From NCBI GenBank assembly GCA_900545265.1, contig UQYI01000005.1:1-64000 (forward strand): a stretch of DNA of 64,000 nucleotides, read 5' to 3'. This document shows positions 7,213 to 16,073 of the stretch, one piece after another; within the stretch, counting starts at the first letter, position 1; each line of letters starts with the position of its first letter. A program made the translations under genes and the position numbers. The DNA comes from an uncultured Eubacteriales bacterium. Its GTDB lineage: Bacteria; Bacillota; Clostridia; Christensenellales; CAG-138. Below the pieces are notes generated by a model. That model made no database searches and was not told the DNA's origin. It saw only the letters and a list, made by a program, of their open reading frames with translations.

Positions 7213-7298
7213 GGTGCAATGCCCCTCCCTTTCCAAATGCACCATACCAGTTTTAGGCCCTATTGTCAAGGCAGCGTATAGAAAAGACTCCTGCGGCG

Positions 7299-7304
7299 TA
7301 TACT
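7299..7304 (+). promoter_or_regulatory. -10 element immediately before tspO start
   Basis: TATACT at 7299-7304 ends 6 nt before the tspO ATG (7311), so transcription is predicted to begin at the A of the start codon. No convincing -35 is seen at 17 nt (GTATAG). Confidence 0.5.
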
Positions 7305-7310
7305 TTTCCC

Positions 7311-7799
7311 ATGGAAAAGGTTGAAAAAGCAAAAAAGGGCCGCATTCTGCCCTATATTCTCTTTTGTCTGCTCCCTCTGGCAGGCGGCGCTCTCAGCGGA
7401 CTTATATCCAGGAGCGGTATGGATCGTTATGAGCAACTGGCGCAGCCACCCCTTTCTCCCCCCAGGATCCTGTTTCCCATCGTCTGGAGCATTCTGTATA
7501 TTCTCATGGGCATAGGCGCCGCCCGGGTATATCTGGCCCCGGAGCGGGGTTGGAAGCCCGCTTTGACCCTGTTTGCAGCTCAACTGCTGGTGAATCTTTT
7601 ATGGACGCCCCTGTTCTTTGCGCTGGAGCTGCGGTTTGCGGCGTTCATCTGGCTGCTGGTGCTGCTGGTACTGGCCGTATATATGACCGGAGAGTTCAAA
7701 CGGATCGTCCCCTGGACCGGCTATATGCAGATCCCTTACCTGCTGTGGTTGTCTTTTGCCGCTTATCTGAACTTTGCCACCTGGCAGCTCAACGGATAG
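7311..7799 (+). CDS. tspO: TspO/MBR family membrane protein
   Basis: 162 residues with five predicted membrane helices. Family features are GALSGLISRSGMDRYEQLAQ, the PPLSPPRILFPIVWSILYIL region (W-x-P-P-type), and NLLWTPLFFAL. TspO proteins bind tetrapyrroles or cholesterol-like ligands, and bacterial members take part in stress responses. The ATG at 7311 (MEKVEKAKKGR) has no Shine-Dalgarno; a -10 hexamer lies 6 nt upstream, so the mRNA may be leaderless. It is divergent from the DUF1294 gene. Confidence 0.92.
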   Translation: MEKVEKAKKGRILPYILFCLLPLAGGALSGLISRSGMDRYEQLAQPPLSPPRILFPIVWSILYILMGIGAARVYLAPERGWKPALTLFAAQLLVNLLWTPLFFALELRFAAFIWLLVLLVLAVYMTGEFKRIVPWTGYMQIPYLLWLSFAAYLNFATWQLNG

Positions 7800-7856
7800 G
7801 TAAAAGCTGCATGCGCCGCCCTTGCGCAAAAGGATGGTGCATGCGGTGCCCGTATT

Positions 7857-8057
7857 TTAATCCTGTTCCCAGTCAATAACCTTCCACAGCAGCCCCATTC
7901 GCACCATGGTCACCGTATAGGAAAATCGCTTACTGTCTTCTTCCCCCGCTATCTTCATTTTTACGGTCACTTCTCTGGCTTCCCGTACATCATCCAGATC
8001 CAGGCATCTATCAAGCAACACCGCTGTCATTAGTAACATAGGCAACCGTATCCACAC
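7857..8057 (-). CDS. Short protein, possible remnant
   Basis: A 66-codon frame (GTG at 8057; ATG at 8037 alternative) with the tail VTVKMKIAGEEDSKRFSYTV and VRMGLLWKVIDWEQD. The end resembles the C-terminus of DUF4829-like or anti-sigma-like lipoproteins, in which such a beta-strand domain is preceded by a signal peptide. Here only the C-terminal part remains and no ribosome site is clear. I regard it as a decayed gene. It abuts a frameshifted HTH gene, so the 7800-8400 stretch looks degenerate. Confidence 0.3.
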   Translation of the reverse strand: MWIRLPMLLMTAVLLDRCLDLDDVREAREVTVKMKIAGEEDSKRFSYTVTMVRMGLLWKVIDWEQD

Positions 8058-8170
8058 TTTGGTAAAAATAATGAATTTCCTGCCGGTTCTTTTTTCTATT
8101 TCAGCTTCAGGTCAATTTCACCCCAAAGTCAATAGGTCAGAACAACCATAATAAAAATGGAGGTGAGTAC

Positions 8171-8390
8171 ATGAGCAGACTAAAAGACCTGCGCCGGGCC
8201 CGTGGGCTGACGCAGGTGCAGATGCAATTATTAACGGGGATCGATCAAAGCGATTATTCCAAAATAGAAAGCGGGAAACGGTATTACCTTTGAACAGTGC
8301 CGGCGCATCGCTTTGGCGCTGCACACCAGCATGGACTATCTGGCCGGGTTGACGGATGACGACCGCCCTTATGCCCGGGCAGAGAAATGA
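8171..8390 (+). pseudogene. Small XRE-family regulator, frameshifted
   Basis: After GGAGGTGAGTAC, the ATG at 8171 opens MSRLKDLRRARGLTQVQMQL followed by GIDQSDYSKIESGKR, a typical helix-turn-helix of the Cro/C1 type. It then meets a TGA near 8293. The next frame continues ITFEQCRRIALALHTSMDYL and AGLTDDDRPYARAEK to the stop at 8390, exactly the second half of such 65-70 residue regulators. A one-base indel near 8275-8290 (AAACGGTATTACC) explains both halves. It is either a pseudogene or a sequencing error. Confidence 0.75.
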
Positions 8391-8391
8391 A

Positions 8392-8631
8392 TTACAGTTC
8401 CAGTTTTTCTCCGCAGAAGGGACAAAAGCTGGCCTTGGCATCCAGCCGGCCCAGGAATCTGCCGCAATGCGGACATCGCCAATAAGTCCGTTCAAAAAGG
8501 AGCATTCCCAGCAGCACCGCCGCCAGGCTTATAATAGAGGCCACGCTTTTGATAAGCATATATAGCAGCATAAGCAATATGGCAAGAGCGCACAGACCCC
8601 ACAACACCCTTTTTACGGTTTGCAACTTCAT
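8392..8631 (-). CDS. Small membrane protein with C-terminal zinc ribbon
   Basis: 79 residues from the ATG at 8631 (MKLQTVKRVLWGLC) with GGGGAG 7 nt upstream. Two membrane helices (about 9-27 and 30-48) are followed by a zinc ribbon with CPHCG and CPFCG. No family function is known to me; such proteins are common small hypotheticals in Clostridia. It is downstream of pepF's terminator region on the same strand, with its own ribosome site. Confidence 0.7.
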   Translation of the reverse strand: MKLQTVKRVLWGLCALAILLMLLYMLIKSVASIISLAAVLLGMLLFERTYWRCPHCGRFLGRLDAKASFCPFCGEKLEL

Positions 8632-8657
8632 ATTCGTTCTCCCCGGCAGCTGATAAT

Positions 8658-8690
8658 TAGAAAGGGGCCCGGCATCTCCGGGCCCCGCTT
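8658..8690 (-). terminator. Terminator of pepF
   Basis: A perfect 9-bp GC stem GGGGCCCGG/CCGGGCCCC at 8664-8686, followed on the minus strand by TTTCT, 5 nt after the pepF stop. Confidence 0.85.
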
Positions 8691-8695
8691 TCTGC

Positions 8696-10465
8696 TTACA
8701 GAAGTGCTTCAAATTCCTTGACGGTATTGGCAAATACTTCCAATGCGCTCTTGACGGTATCGGGCTTTGTCAGATCGATACCGGCGATCTTCAGTTCGTT
8801 GAGGGGATAATCGCTGCCTCCGGTAGAAAGGAAGCGCAGATACTCAGAGGCATCCCCCGTCTCCAGAATATGCCTTGCAATGGCTACGGCAGAGGAGAAG
8901 CCCGTGGCATACTGATATACATAGAAGGGCGTATAGAAATGAGGAATGAAGGACCATTCGGTGTCGATCTCCTCGTCTATCTCTGCGCCTTCATAATACA
9001 GAGCCACCAGATCATGATAGATCTTGTTCAGGGTCTGGGAGGTCAGGGGCGTACCGGCGGCATGCAGCTCATGAGCCTTGCGTTCGAATTCCGCAAAGAG
9101 AGTCTGACGGAACAGCGTTGTACGGAAGCCCTCCAGAAAATGATTGAGGATATAAGCCCTGCGCTTCTTGTCCGTTTCGGTTTTCAGCAGATACATGGTC
9201 ATCAGTACTTCGTTGACCGTAGAGGCTACCTCTGCCACCATGATGCGATAGCTGTGATTGACGAACTCCTGCGCCCGGCTGGAGAAGAAGGAATGCATGG
9301 AATGCCCCAGTTCATGGGCTACGGTGAAGGCATCATCCAGCGTATCGGTGTAGTTCAGCAGCACATAGGGATGCACGCCATATACCCCACAGGAGAAGGC
9401 GCCGCCCCGCTTGCCCTGATTTTCGTACACATCCATCCAGTTTTCTGCAAAGGCCCGGTCCAGCAACTGCTGGTACTCCTCTCCCAGGGGCTTGGTGGCG
9501 TTTTTGACCAGTTCCTTCACATTTTCAAAAGGCACAGGATAGTCTACGTCCTCTACCATGGGCACATACAAGTCAAAGATATCCAGTTTATCCAGCTTCA
9601 ATGCCTTCTTGCGCAGGGCCAGATATTCCTTCATGGCCGGCAGGCTTTCGTGAACGGCTTCGATCAGACTGTCATATACGGATACGGGTACGTTTCCTCC
9701 ATCCAGATAGGCTTCGATGGAAGAACCATACCCCCGGACATTGGCAAAGAAAGTATCAAACTTGATCTGCCCGCCGTACAGTGCGGCAAAAGTATCGCCG
9801 TACTTGCGGTAGGTACCGAACATGGCCCGGAAAGCCTCTTCCCGAACGGCCCGGCTGCGGCTTTCCCGATATACGCCGAAGTTCCCGCTGGTAAGCTGGA
9901 CTTCTTCCCCCGCTTCATTATGGATCTTGGGGAACACCATGTTCACGTTGGTCAGCATTTCATAAGCGGAAGAGGGGGTATCGGCAGCCTCGCCCAGCAT
10001 GGCCAGCATCTTTTCCTTATCGGCAGAAAGCGTATGGGCCCGGCCCCGGGAAATATCCTCTACCATGTGGCGGTATACGGCCATATCCTCCTGCGCCATC
10101 CATGCATCCAGCTGTTCCTTTGGAATGGCCAGAATCTCCGGATCCAAAAAGCTGGTGGCGGCGTTTGCCTTTACGGCCAGGCTCATGCCCCTGGCTTCCA
10201 TCTCCTGATAGGCGGGCTCTGAGCCGTCTGCCGCCCGGTGCAGCATGGCATAGATATAGGGGATCTCTACCTTCTGGGAGGCATCCGCCAACTGCTCCAG
10301 TCCTTTTTTCAGGGCATCCTTAGACTGCCCCAATGTGCCGGGCAAAGCGGAAAGAGCTTCCACAGCCTTTTCGGCTTCGGTCATGGCGGCTTCCCAATGG
10401 GCCTTGTCGGGGTAAATGTGGGTAAAGTCCCACTGGAATCGGGGATCCATTTCACTGCGTTTCAT
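8696..10465 (-). CDS. pepF: Oligoendopeptidase F (M3B)
   Basis: 589 residues, normal for PepF, a cytosolic zinc metallopeptidase cleaving oligopeptides of roughly 7-17 residues. The catalytic motif HELGHSMH lies near residue 380 (TVAHELGHSMHSFF). The start MKRSEMDPRFQWDFTHIYPD is characteristic (FxWDLTxIYxD). AGAAAGGAACC lies upstream of the ATG at 10465. A second, different M3 peptidase and peptidase T are encoded nearby at 12619-15558, so peptide degradation is prominent here. Confidence 0.96.
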   Translation of the reverse strand: MKRSEMDPRFQWDFTHIYPDKAHWEAAMTEAEKAVEALSALPGTLGQSKDALKKGLEQLADASQKVEIPYIYAMLHRAADGSEPAYQEMEARGMSLAVKANAATSFLDPEILAIPKEQLDAWMAQEDMAVYRHMVEDISRGRAHTLSADKEKMLAMLGEAADTPSSAYEMLTNVNMVFPKIHNEAGEEVQLTSGNFGVYRESRSRAVREEAFRAMFGTYRKYGDTFAALYGGQIKFDTFFANVRGYGSSIEAYLDGGNVPVSVYDSLIEAVHESLPAMKEYLALRKKALKLDKLDIFDLYVPMVEDVDYPVPFENVKELVKNATKPLGEEYQQLLDRAFAENWMDVYENQGKRGGAFSCGVYGVHPYVLLNYTDTLDDAFTVAHELGHSMHSFFSSRAQEFVNHSYRIMVAEVASTVNEVLMTMYLLKTETDKKRRAYILNHFLEGFRTTLFRQTLFAEFERKAHELHAAGTPLTSQTLNKIYHDLVALYYEGAEIDEEIDTEWSFIPHFYTPFYVYQYATGFSSAVAIARHILETGDASEYLRFLSTGGSDYPLNELKIAGIDLTKPDTVKSALEVFANTVKEFEALL

Positions 10466-10506
10466 ATTTCGGTTCCTTTCTGTTGTAATTTATGCAAATA
10501 TATTGT

Positions 10507-10797
10507 CTATGACTGTTTCAGAGCATCCAGAGCCTCTTCCAGGCTATCACAGCGCTGCCAGAAGCCGAATACACCCTCTTTGAGCAGAGCGCCCACATAC
10601 CAGAAGCCCGGCTCATCCTCATCGGAAAGCAGAACATAGCTTTTCAGTCCCAGCATGAGCCGGGGCGCATACCCCTCCGGCAGCATATCCATATTCACCG
10701 TACAGAAAAACACGGCTTCGGCCTGCTGCTGCTGGCACCATTGCCCCAGGATGCGGGCTTCCTCCCGGGTAAGAGAAACGCTGAGCTTCTTTTCCAT
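10507..10797 (-). CDS. Conserved hypothetical protein
   Basis: 96 residues, soluble, MEKKLSVSLTREEARILGQWC, with FWYVGALLKEGVFGFWQRCD near the end. AAGGAGACAACC precedes the ATG. I do not recognise a family. It lies 41 nt upstream of pepF on the same strand and may be co-transcribed. Confidence 0.65.
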   Translation of the reverse strand: MEKKLSVSLTREEARILGQWCQQQQAEAVFFCTVNMDMLPEGYAPRLMLGLKSYVLLSDEDEPGFWYVGALLKEGVFGFWQRCDSLEEALDALKQS

Positions 10798-10850
10798 GGT
10801 TGTCTCCTTTTTAAACAGTATAGCGCATTTTTATCCCTCAGGCAAGGACA

Positions 10851-10879
10851 TAAAAAGCCGCTTCCACAGGAAGCGGCTT
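10851..10879 (-). terminator. Terminator of the DUF1846 gene
   Basis: AAGCCGCTTCC and GGAAGCGGCTT form an 11-bp perfect stem with a 3-nt loop. On the minus strand it is followed by TTTTTA, 12 nt past the stop at 10891. Confidence 0.9.
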
Positions 10880-10890
10880 CAGCTTTACGT

Positions 10891-12375
10891 TTATTTATGA
10901 TACAGCCGGTTGCTCTGGTATACCGGTTCGCAGGTCAGCTGAATGCCCAGCTTGCCCAGCAAGTTCTTATCCACTTGAGAAAGGATCACGGTGGAATGCA
11001 TCTCGCAGCCCTGAAGATTGCTCAGCTGTTCCATAGCCATCTCCGCCACCGGATTGGTTGCTGCACAGATAGACAGGGCCAGCAACAGTTCGTCGGTATG
11101 GAGCTGGGGGTTCCGATTTCCCAAATGCGCCACTTTCAAATGCTGGATGGGTTCCAGGATCACCGGAGAAATGAGCTTCAGGCTGTGACGGATGCCGCCC
11201 AATACCTTCAGGGCATTCATAAGGGTAGCGGAAGCCGCCCCCAGAAGTTCCGAAGATTTTCCCGTAACGATGGTACCGTCAGGCAGTTCGATAGCCGCTG
11301 CCGGCCCCCCGGTCTCCTCCGCCCGCCGCAATGCAGGCGCTACCACGGGCCGATCCTCCGGCCTGAGCCCGGCCTGTTTGAGCAGGATGCGCATTTTGTC
11401 TACCTCGGCAGGGGCTACCAGTCCCTGTTTCTGCCCTACCATGGCCCGGTAATACCGGCGAATGATCTCCTGTCCTGCCTCATAGCGCACGGCTTCATCA
11501 TCGCTGATGCAGCAGCCGATCATGTTCACGCCCATATCCGTTGGAGACTTATAGGGAGATTCCCCATAGATGGATTCGAACATGGCATCCAGCACCGGGA
11601 AGATCTCCACATCCCGGTTATAATTCACGGCGATTTTATTATAAGCCTTCAGATGGAAAGGATCCACGATATTGGCATCGTCCAGATCTGTGGTCGCCGC
11701 CTCATAAGCCAGATTTACCGGGTGATCCAGCGGAAGGTTCCACACGGGGAAGGTTTCGAACTTGGCATATCCGGCCTGAACGCCGCGAAGATTTTCGTGA
11801 TACAGCTGGCTCAGGCAGGTAGCCATCTTTCCGGACCCGGGGCCAGGAGCCGTGACCACCACCAGCGGCCGCGTGGTAGGAACATAATCGTTTTTGCCGC
11901 AGCCTTCGCTGCTCATGATCTTCTGCACATCCGCCGGGTATCCGGGGATAGGGTAATGATAATAGCAGGGAACGCCCAGATCCCGCAGGTGGTTGGCAAA
12001 GCTCACGGCCGCGGGCTGTCTTTCATACCGGGTAATGACCACGCTGCCCACATACAGTCCCTTCTCGCGAAAGGCATCGATGAGCCGCAGCACATCCATA
12101 TCATAGGGGATGCCCAGATCCCCCCGGATCTTGTTTTTCTCTATATCGGATGCATTGATGACCAGCAGGATCTCTGCCTGATCCCGAAGCTCCATGAGCA
12201 TACGGATCTTCGTATCCGGGGCAAAGCCCGGCACTACCCGGGAAGCATGGTAATCATCGAACAGTTTACCGCCGAACTCCAGATACAGCTTGCCGCCGAA
12301 GGCCTGGATCCTTTCCCGAATGTGCTGTGATTGAAGAAGCACGTATTTCTGTTGGTCAAAGCCTGTTTTTCTCAT
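10891..12375 (-). CDS. DUF1846 (UPF0371) family protein
   Basis: 494 residues, the usual size. The N-terminus MRKTGFDQQKYVLLQSQHIR and LEFGGKLFDDYHASRVVPGF identify the family. VVTAPGPGSGKMATCLSQLY resembles a nucleotide-binding loop, and the structure of a streptococcal member has nucleotide- and carbohydrate-kinase-like features. The cellular role is unclear, although some members are linked to nucleotide or ATP metabolism. The ATG at 12375 has GGGAGGGGATCC upstream. It is a single gene with its own promoter and terminator. Confidence 0.93.
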   Translation of the reverse strand: MRKTGFDQQKYVLLQSQHIRERIQAFGGKLYLEFGGKLFDDYHASRVVPGFAPDTKIRMLMELRDQAEILLVINASDIEKNKIRGDLGIPYDMDVLRLIDAFREKGLYVGSVVITRYERQPAAVSFANHLRDLGVPCYYHYPIPGYPADVQKIMSSEGCGKNDYVPTTRPLVVVTAPGPGSGKMATCLSQLYHENLRGVQAGYAKFETFPVWNLPLDHPVNLAYEAATTDLDDANIVDPFHLKAYNKIAVNYNRDVEIFPVLDAMFESIYGESPYKSPTDMGVNMIGCCISDDEAVRYEAGQEIIRRYYRAMVGQKQGLVAPAEVDKMRILLKQAGLRPEDRPVVAPALRRAEETGGPAAAIELPDGTIVTGKSSELLGAASATLMNALKVLGGIRHSLKLISPVILEPIQHLKVAHLGNRNPQLHTDELLLALSICAATNPVAEMAMEQLSNLQGCEMHSTVILSQVDKNLLGKLGIQLTCEPVYQSNRLYHK

Positions 12376-12419
12376 CTGGATCCCCTCCCGTATCCTGCCG
12401 GATTGAAAATGTACAGTAT

Positions 12420-12447
12420 ATTATACCATGGCCCTGACCCATTGCAA
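12420..12447 (-). promoter_or_regulatory. Promoter of the DUF1846 gene
   Basis: TTGCAA (12447-12442), 16 nt, TATAAT (12425-12420) on the minus strand, 45 nt before the start codon. Confidence 0.75.
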
Positions 12448-12618
12448 GGACGGATTTTATGGGCATGTGCCCCGAACCGCTTCCTCGCCTCATGAGGCAT
12501 TCTTTTGCCGCCGATGCCGCTGTAACACATAGAACTTCGGATATATTCCCCGGGAGGGTATACAAGCAGGGGTATTCCCGTGTATAATAAGAAAAAACCC
12601 ACAAGGAGGTACACGCAT

Positions 12619-14319
12619 ATGAAGTTTTCTGAAATGCCTTACGTCCGCCCGGATCTTGAGCAGGTCAGGGAGGAAGGCACTGCCTATGTGCAGGCCCTTA
12701 TCAACGCCACCGATTTCGCCCAGGCGGACGCTGCTTTCCACCAGTACAGCGACATGGGAGACAGGGTCTCCACGGCTGTGACCCTGGTCTCCATTCGTCA
12801 CTCCATCAACACAGAAGATGCCTTTTATGCCAAGGAACAGGAAGTGCTGGATGAAATGATGCCCCTGCTCCAGCAGCTGGATGCAGAGTTCAACAAGGCC
12901 CTGTACAACAGTAAGTTCCGGCCTCAGTTCACCGAAAAATACGGTGAACTGCTGTTCACCAACCTGGGTATCCAGCTGCGGGCCTTTGACGAAAAGCTCA
13001 TTCCCGACATGCAGGAGGAGAACAAGCTGGTCACCGCCTATAACAAGCTCATCGCCTCCGCCCAGATCCCCTTTGAGGGGCAAGTGCTGACTTTGAGCCA
13101 GCTTTCTCCTTATATGCAGTCTGCCGATGATGCACTGCGCCACAAAGCCTGGGAAGCCAACAACGCCTTCTTTGATGCCCACAAGCAGGAACTGGACGAT
13201 ATCTATGATAAGCTCACCGCTTTGCGCACCGGCATGGGCAGGAAGCTGGGATACGACAACTATATCCCCCTGGGATATGACCGCATGAACCGTAACTGCT
13301 ACTGCGAAAAGGATGTTGACAGCTTCCGTCAGGCCGTTGTCAAATATGTGGTGCCTGTAGCAGATAAGCTTTACCGCCAGCAGGCAGAGCGCACCAGCCT
13401 CCCCTATCCGCTGAGCTACAAAGATGCCAGCCTCATGTTCCGCAGCGGCAACCCCGTTCCCCAGGGGGATGCGGAGGACATCCTGCGGGAAGGCCGGGCT
13501 TTCTATCACTGGCTGAGCCCGGAAGCCGGAGAGTTTATCGACTGCATGTTTGATAACGAACTCATGGACGTGCTCTCCCGCAAGGGCAAGGAAAGCGGCG
13601 GTTACTGCACCAGCCTGCCCGTATACAAGTGCCCCTTCATCTTTGCCAACTTCAACGGCACCCAGCATGACGTAGAGGTCATGACCCACGAAGCCGGTCA
13701 CGCCTTTGCCGCTTATGAAGCCCGGAACATCTTCCCCTCCAGCTATCACTGGCCCACGCTGGAAAGCTGCGAGATCCACTCCATGAGCATGGAATTCTTT
13801 GGCTGGGCCTGGGCGGAGAAGTTCTTCGGCCCCCAGGCGGAAAAGTTCCGCTATTCTCACCTGGCAGGGGCATTGACCTTCCTGCCCTACGGCACCATGG
13901 TGGATCACTTCCAGCATATTGTGTATGCGCACCCCGAGCTGACTCCCGCCCAGCGTAATGCCGAGTGGGCACGTCTCACCAAGACCTACCTGCCCTGGAT
14001 CTCTCTGGGAGATCTGTCCTTCTATGCCGAGGGCCGCTACTGGCAGCGTCAGGGACATATTTACGGCCGCCCCTTCTATTACATCGATTACTGCCTGGCG
14101 CAGAGCGTGGCTTTGCAGTTCTGGGCCCTGATGCAGCAGGATCGGGAAGCCGCCTGGAAACGGTATTACGCACTGGTAAAACTGGCGGGCACCAAAACCT
14201 ATACGGAACTGGTAGCCTCTGCCGGGCTAATGAATCCCTTTGGGGAAGAGTCTTTGCAGGCCATCTGCGAAGCCGCTTCCAAGTGGCTGGATGCGCAGGA
14301 TCTGTCTGCCATCCGCTGA
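12619..14319 (+). CDS. M3 family oligoendopeptidase
   Basis: 566 residues from the ATG at 12619 (MKFSEMPYVRPDLEQVREEG) with AAGGAGGTACACGCAT upstream. The zinc motif HEAGHAF (MTHEAGHAFAAYEAR, about residue 356) and downstream CEIHSMSMEFF supply the metal ligands. The sequence belongs to the M3 group related to, but distinct from, PepF. It probably degrades oligopeptides in the cytosol. It is followed 12 nt later by peptidase T, forming a peptide-utilisation pair. Confidence 0.94.
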   Translation: MKFSEMPYVRPDLEQVREEGTAYVQALINATDFAQADAAFHQYSDMGDRVSTAVTLVSIRHSINTEDAFYAKEQEVLDEMMPLLQQLDAEFNKALYNSKFRPQFTEKYGELLFTNLGIQLRAFDEKLIPDMQEENKLVTAYNKLIASAQIPFEGQVLTLSQLSPYMQSADDALRHKAWEANNAFFDAHKQELDDIYDKLTALRTGMGRKLGYDNYIPLGYDRMNRNCYCEKDVDSFRQAVVKYVVPVADKLYRQQAERTSLPYPLSYKDASLMFRSGNPVPQGDAEDILREGRAFYHWLSPEAGEFIDCMFDNELMDVLSRKGKESGGYCTSLPVYKCPFIFANFNGTQHDVEVMTHEAGHAFAAYEARNIFPSSYHWPTLESCEIHSMSMEFFGWAWAEKFFGPQAEKFRYSHLAGALTFLPYGTMVDHFQHIVYAHPELTPAQRNAEWARLTKTYLPWISLGDLSFYAEGRYWQRQGHIYGRPFYYIDYCLAQSVALQFWALMQQDREAAWKRYYALVKLAGTKTYTELVASAGLMNPFGEESLQAICEAASKWLDAQDLSAIR

Positions 14320-14331
14320 GGAGGATACACC

Positions 14332-15558
14332 ATGCGCGCGTATGAACGGCTGATCCAGTATGCCAGGATCCACACCGCCAGCAGTGAGGAGGGGCCCTAT
14401 CGGGTTCCCTCCACAGAGCGTCAGTTTGACCTGGGCCGTCTGCTGGTGCAGCAGATGCAGGAGCTGGGGGTCACGGATGCCCGGATAGATGAGCATTGCT
14501 ATGTATACGGCTCCCTGCCCGCCACCCCCGGGTATGAACAGGCAAAAAAACTGGGCTTTATCGCCCATATGGATACCATCCCCGATTTTTCCGGTGAAAA
14601 CGTCCAGCCCACCCTGGTGGAAAAGTACGCCGGCGGAGACATTCCCCTGGGCAGCAGCGGCCGGGTACTTTCTCCCAAGGACTTTCCTTCTCTGGATCGG
14701 ATGATCGGCCGTACTCTGATCGTTACCGATGGCACCACCGTGCTGGGGGGCGATGACAAAGCAGGCGTGGCGGAGATCATGACCCTGATCGAACGGCTGC
14801 AAAAGGAAAACCTCCCCCACGGACCTCTCGGCTTTGCCTTTACCCCCGATGAAGAGATCGGCCAGGGAACGGATTTCTTTGACGTTCATGCATTCGGCTG
14901 TGACTTTGCCTATACGCTGGATGGAGGAGAAGAAGGCGAGATCGAGTTTGAGAACTTCAATGCCGCCTCTGCTTCCTTTGAGATAAAGGGGTTCAATGTG
15001 CACCCCGGCAGCGCCAAGAACATTATGATCAACGCCCAGCTGGTGGCCATGGAGATCAACGGCATGCTCCCGGCAGCGGAAACACCCGCTCATACGGAAG
15101 GCTATGAAGGGTTCTTCCACCTGACGGATATGGAAGGGAACGTGGAAAAGGCTTCCCTCCATTATATCGTCCGGGATCATAATGCCCAAAGGTTGGAAGG
15201 CCGGAAGGCGACCATGGAGCTCATCGAAAAGACCATCAATGAAAAGTACGGCCCCGGCACCTGCCTCCTTACCTGGAAGGACGGCTACCGGAACATGGCG
15301 GAGAAGATCTGCGGGGAAAACTATCACCTGATCGAGAATGCCGTAAAAGCCTGCCGGCTTGCCGGTGTGGAGCCCCTGATCCAGCCCATCCGGGGCGGTA
15401 CCGACGGCGCGCAGCTGAGCTTTATGGGGCTGCCCTGCCCCAATCTGGGGGTAGGCGGCTTCGGCTGCCATGGTCCTTATGAGCACGTAAGTGTGGAGGG
15501 CATGGATAAGGCCCTGGAGATCGCCCTGCACCTGGTGGAGCTGTACCGGGATTTCTGA
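14332..15558 (+). CDS. pepT: Peptidase T (tripeptide aminopeptidase, M20B)
   Basis: 408 residues. Family signatures are LGFIAHMDTIPDFSGENVQP (zinc-binding H and D), TVLGGDDKAGVAEIM, and FTPDEEIGQGTDFFD (catalytic Glu and metal ligand). PepT removes the N-terminal residue from tripeptides. GAGGAGG lies just before the ATG at 14332, 12 nt behind the M3 peptidase, so the two form an operon closed by a strong terminator at 15572. Confidence 0.97.
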   Translation: MRAYERLIQYARIHTASSEEGPYRVPSTERQFDLGRLLVQQMQELGVTDARIDEHCYVYGSLPATPGYEQAKKLGFIAHMDTIPDFSGENVQPTLVEKYAGGDIPLGSSGRVLSPKDFPSLDRMIGRTLIVTDGTTVLGGDDKAGVAEIMTLIERLQKENLPHGPLGFAFTPDEEIGQGTDFFDVHAFGCDFAYTLDGGEEGEIEFENFNAASASFEIKGFNVHPGSAKNIMINAQLVAMEINGMLPAAETPAHTEGYEGFFHLTDMEGNVEKASLHYIVRDHNAQRLEGRKATMELIEKTINEKYGPGTCLLTWKDGYRNMAEKICGENYHLIENAVKACRLAGVEPLIQPIRGGTDGAQLSFMGLPCPNLGVGGFGCHGPYEHVSVEGMDKALEIALHLVELYRDF

Positions 15559-15571
15559 TCCACTGAAACGC

Positions 15572-15606
15572 AAAAAGCTTCCGGAACCTGACCGGAAGCT
15601 TTTTTA
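15572..15606. terminator. Terminator after pepT (possibly bidirectional)
   Basis: AAAAAGCTTCCGG pairs with CCGGAAGCTTTTT around a 7-nt loop, giving T-runs on both strands. The next minus-strand gene ends at 15731. The 125 nt between show nothing else. Confidence 0.92.
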
Positions 15607-15730
15607 TTGCGCCGCGCAGCAGATCTGCCGCCGTATCCTCTGCCTGTATCCGTCGCTTATATATCCCCTCTGCAAAGGGGTTGGGGGGTCGCAAAGCATG
15701 GCGCAAGGCAGCTGCAGATCTCCTTCCCTA

Positions 15731-16072
15731 TTACCGTTCTACCAGCAGGACTTTTCTGGATGCCGTTCGGTTCATAAACGCCAGTATGCGAGCTTTTTCC
15801 TCCGGCATACAGCCCAGCAGGAGCTTGATCTCCACATCCCGCTTAAGCAGGTCCACCGAGACCAGCAGGCCATCCAGCTTCTGCACGGGCGCCGTGCCGC
15901 GCCACAGATCCACGCCTTCCCCGTCCATAGCGGAGGTGCCGGCCACATAGCCGTAATCCAGTGGGTACACCGAATCCAGCCATTGAGGGTGCCGGGAACC
16001 CGCAGGCCGATCGATGACTATCTTCCCGCCTGCCAAAAGAGCATCCGCTGCCTGCCAGAATTCCTGCTCCAT
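15731..16072 (-). CDS. Inorganic pyrophosphatase
   Basis: 113 residues from the ATG at 16072, MEQEFWQAADALLAGGKIVI, with DRPAGSRHPQWLDSVYPLDY and TSAMDGEGVDLWRG. These match the short Firmicutes proteins annotated as inorganic pyrophosphatase, which share the YPLDYGY core of family I enzymes. It would hydrolyse pyrophosphate to drive biosynthesis. It is shorter than classical Ppa (about 170), so activity should be taken with care. The start lies one nt after the stop of the RNA methylase gene, with GGAGGT inside the overlap, so the two are translationally coupled. Confidence 0.8.
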   Translation of the reverse strand: MEQEFWQAADALLAGGKIVIDRPAGSRHPQWLDSVYPLDYGYVAGTSAMDGEGVDLWRGTAPVQKLDGLLVSVDLLKRDVEIKLLLGCMPEEKARILAFMNRTASRKVLLVER

Positions 16073-16073
16073 A

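Noticed and set aside
10741..14058. Large frames opposite the DUF1846 gene and the M3 peptidase
   Set aside because: Shadows; the true genes have motifs, ribosome sites and promoters.
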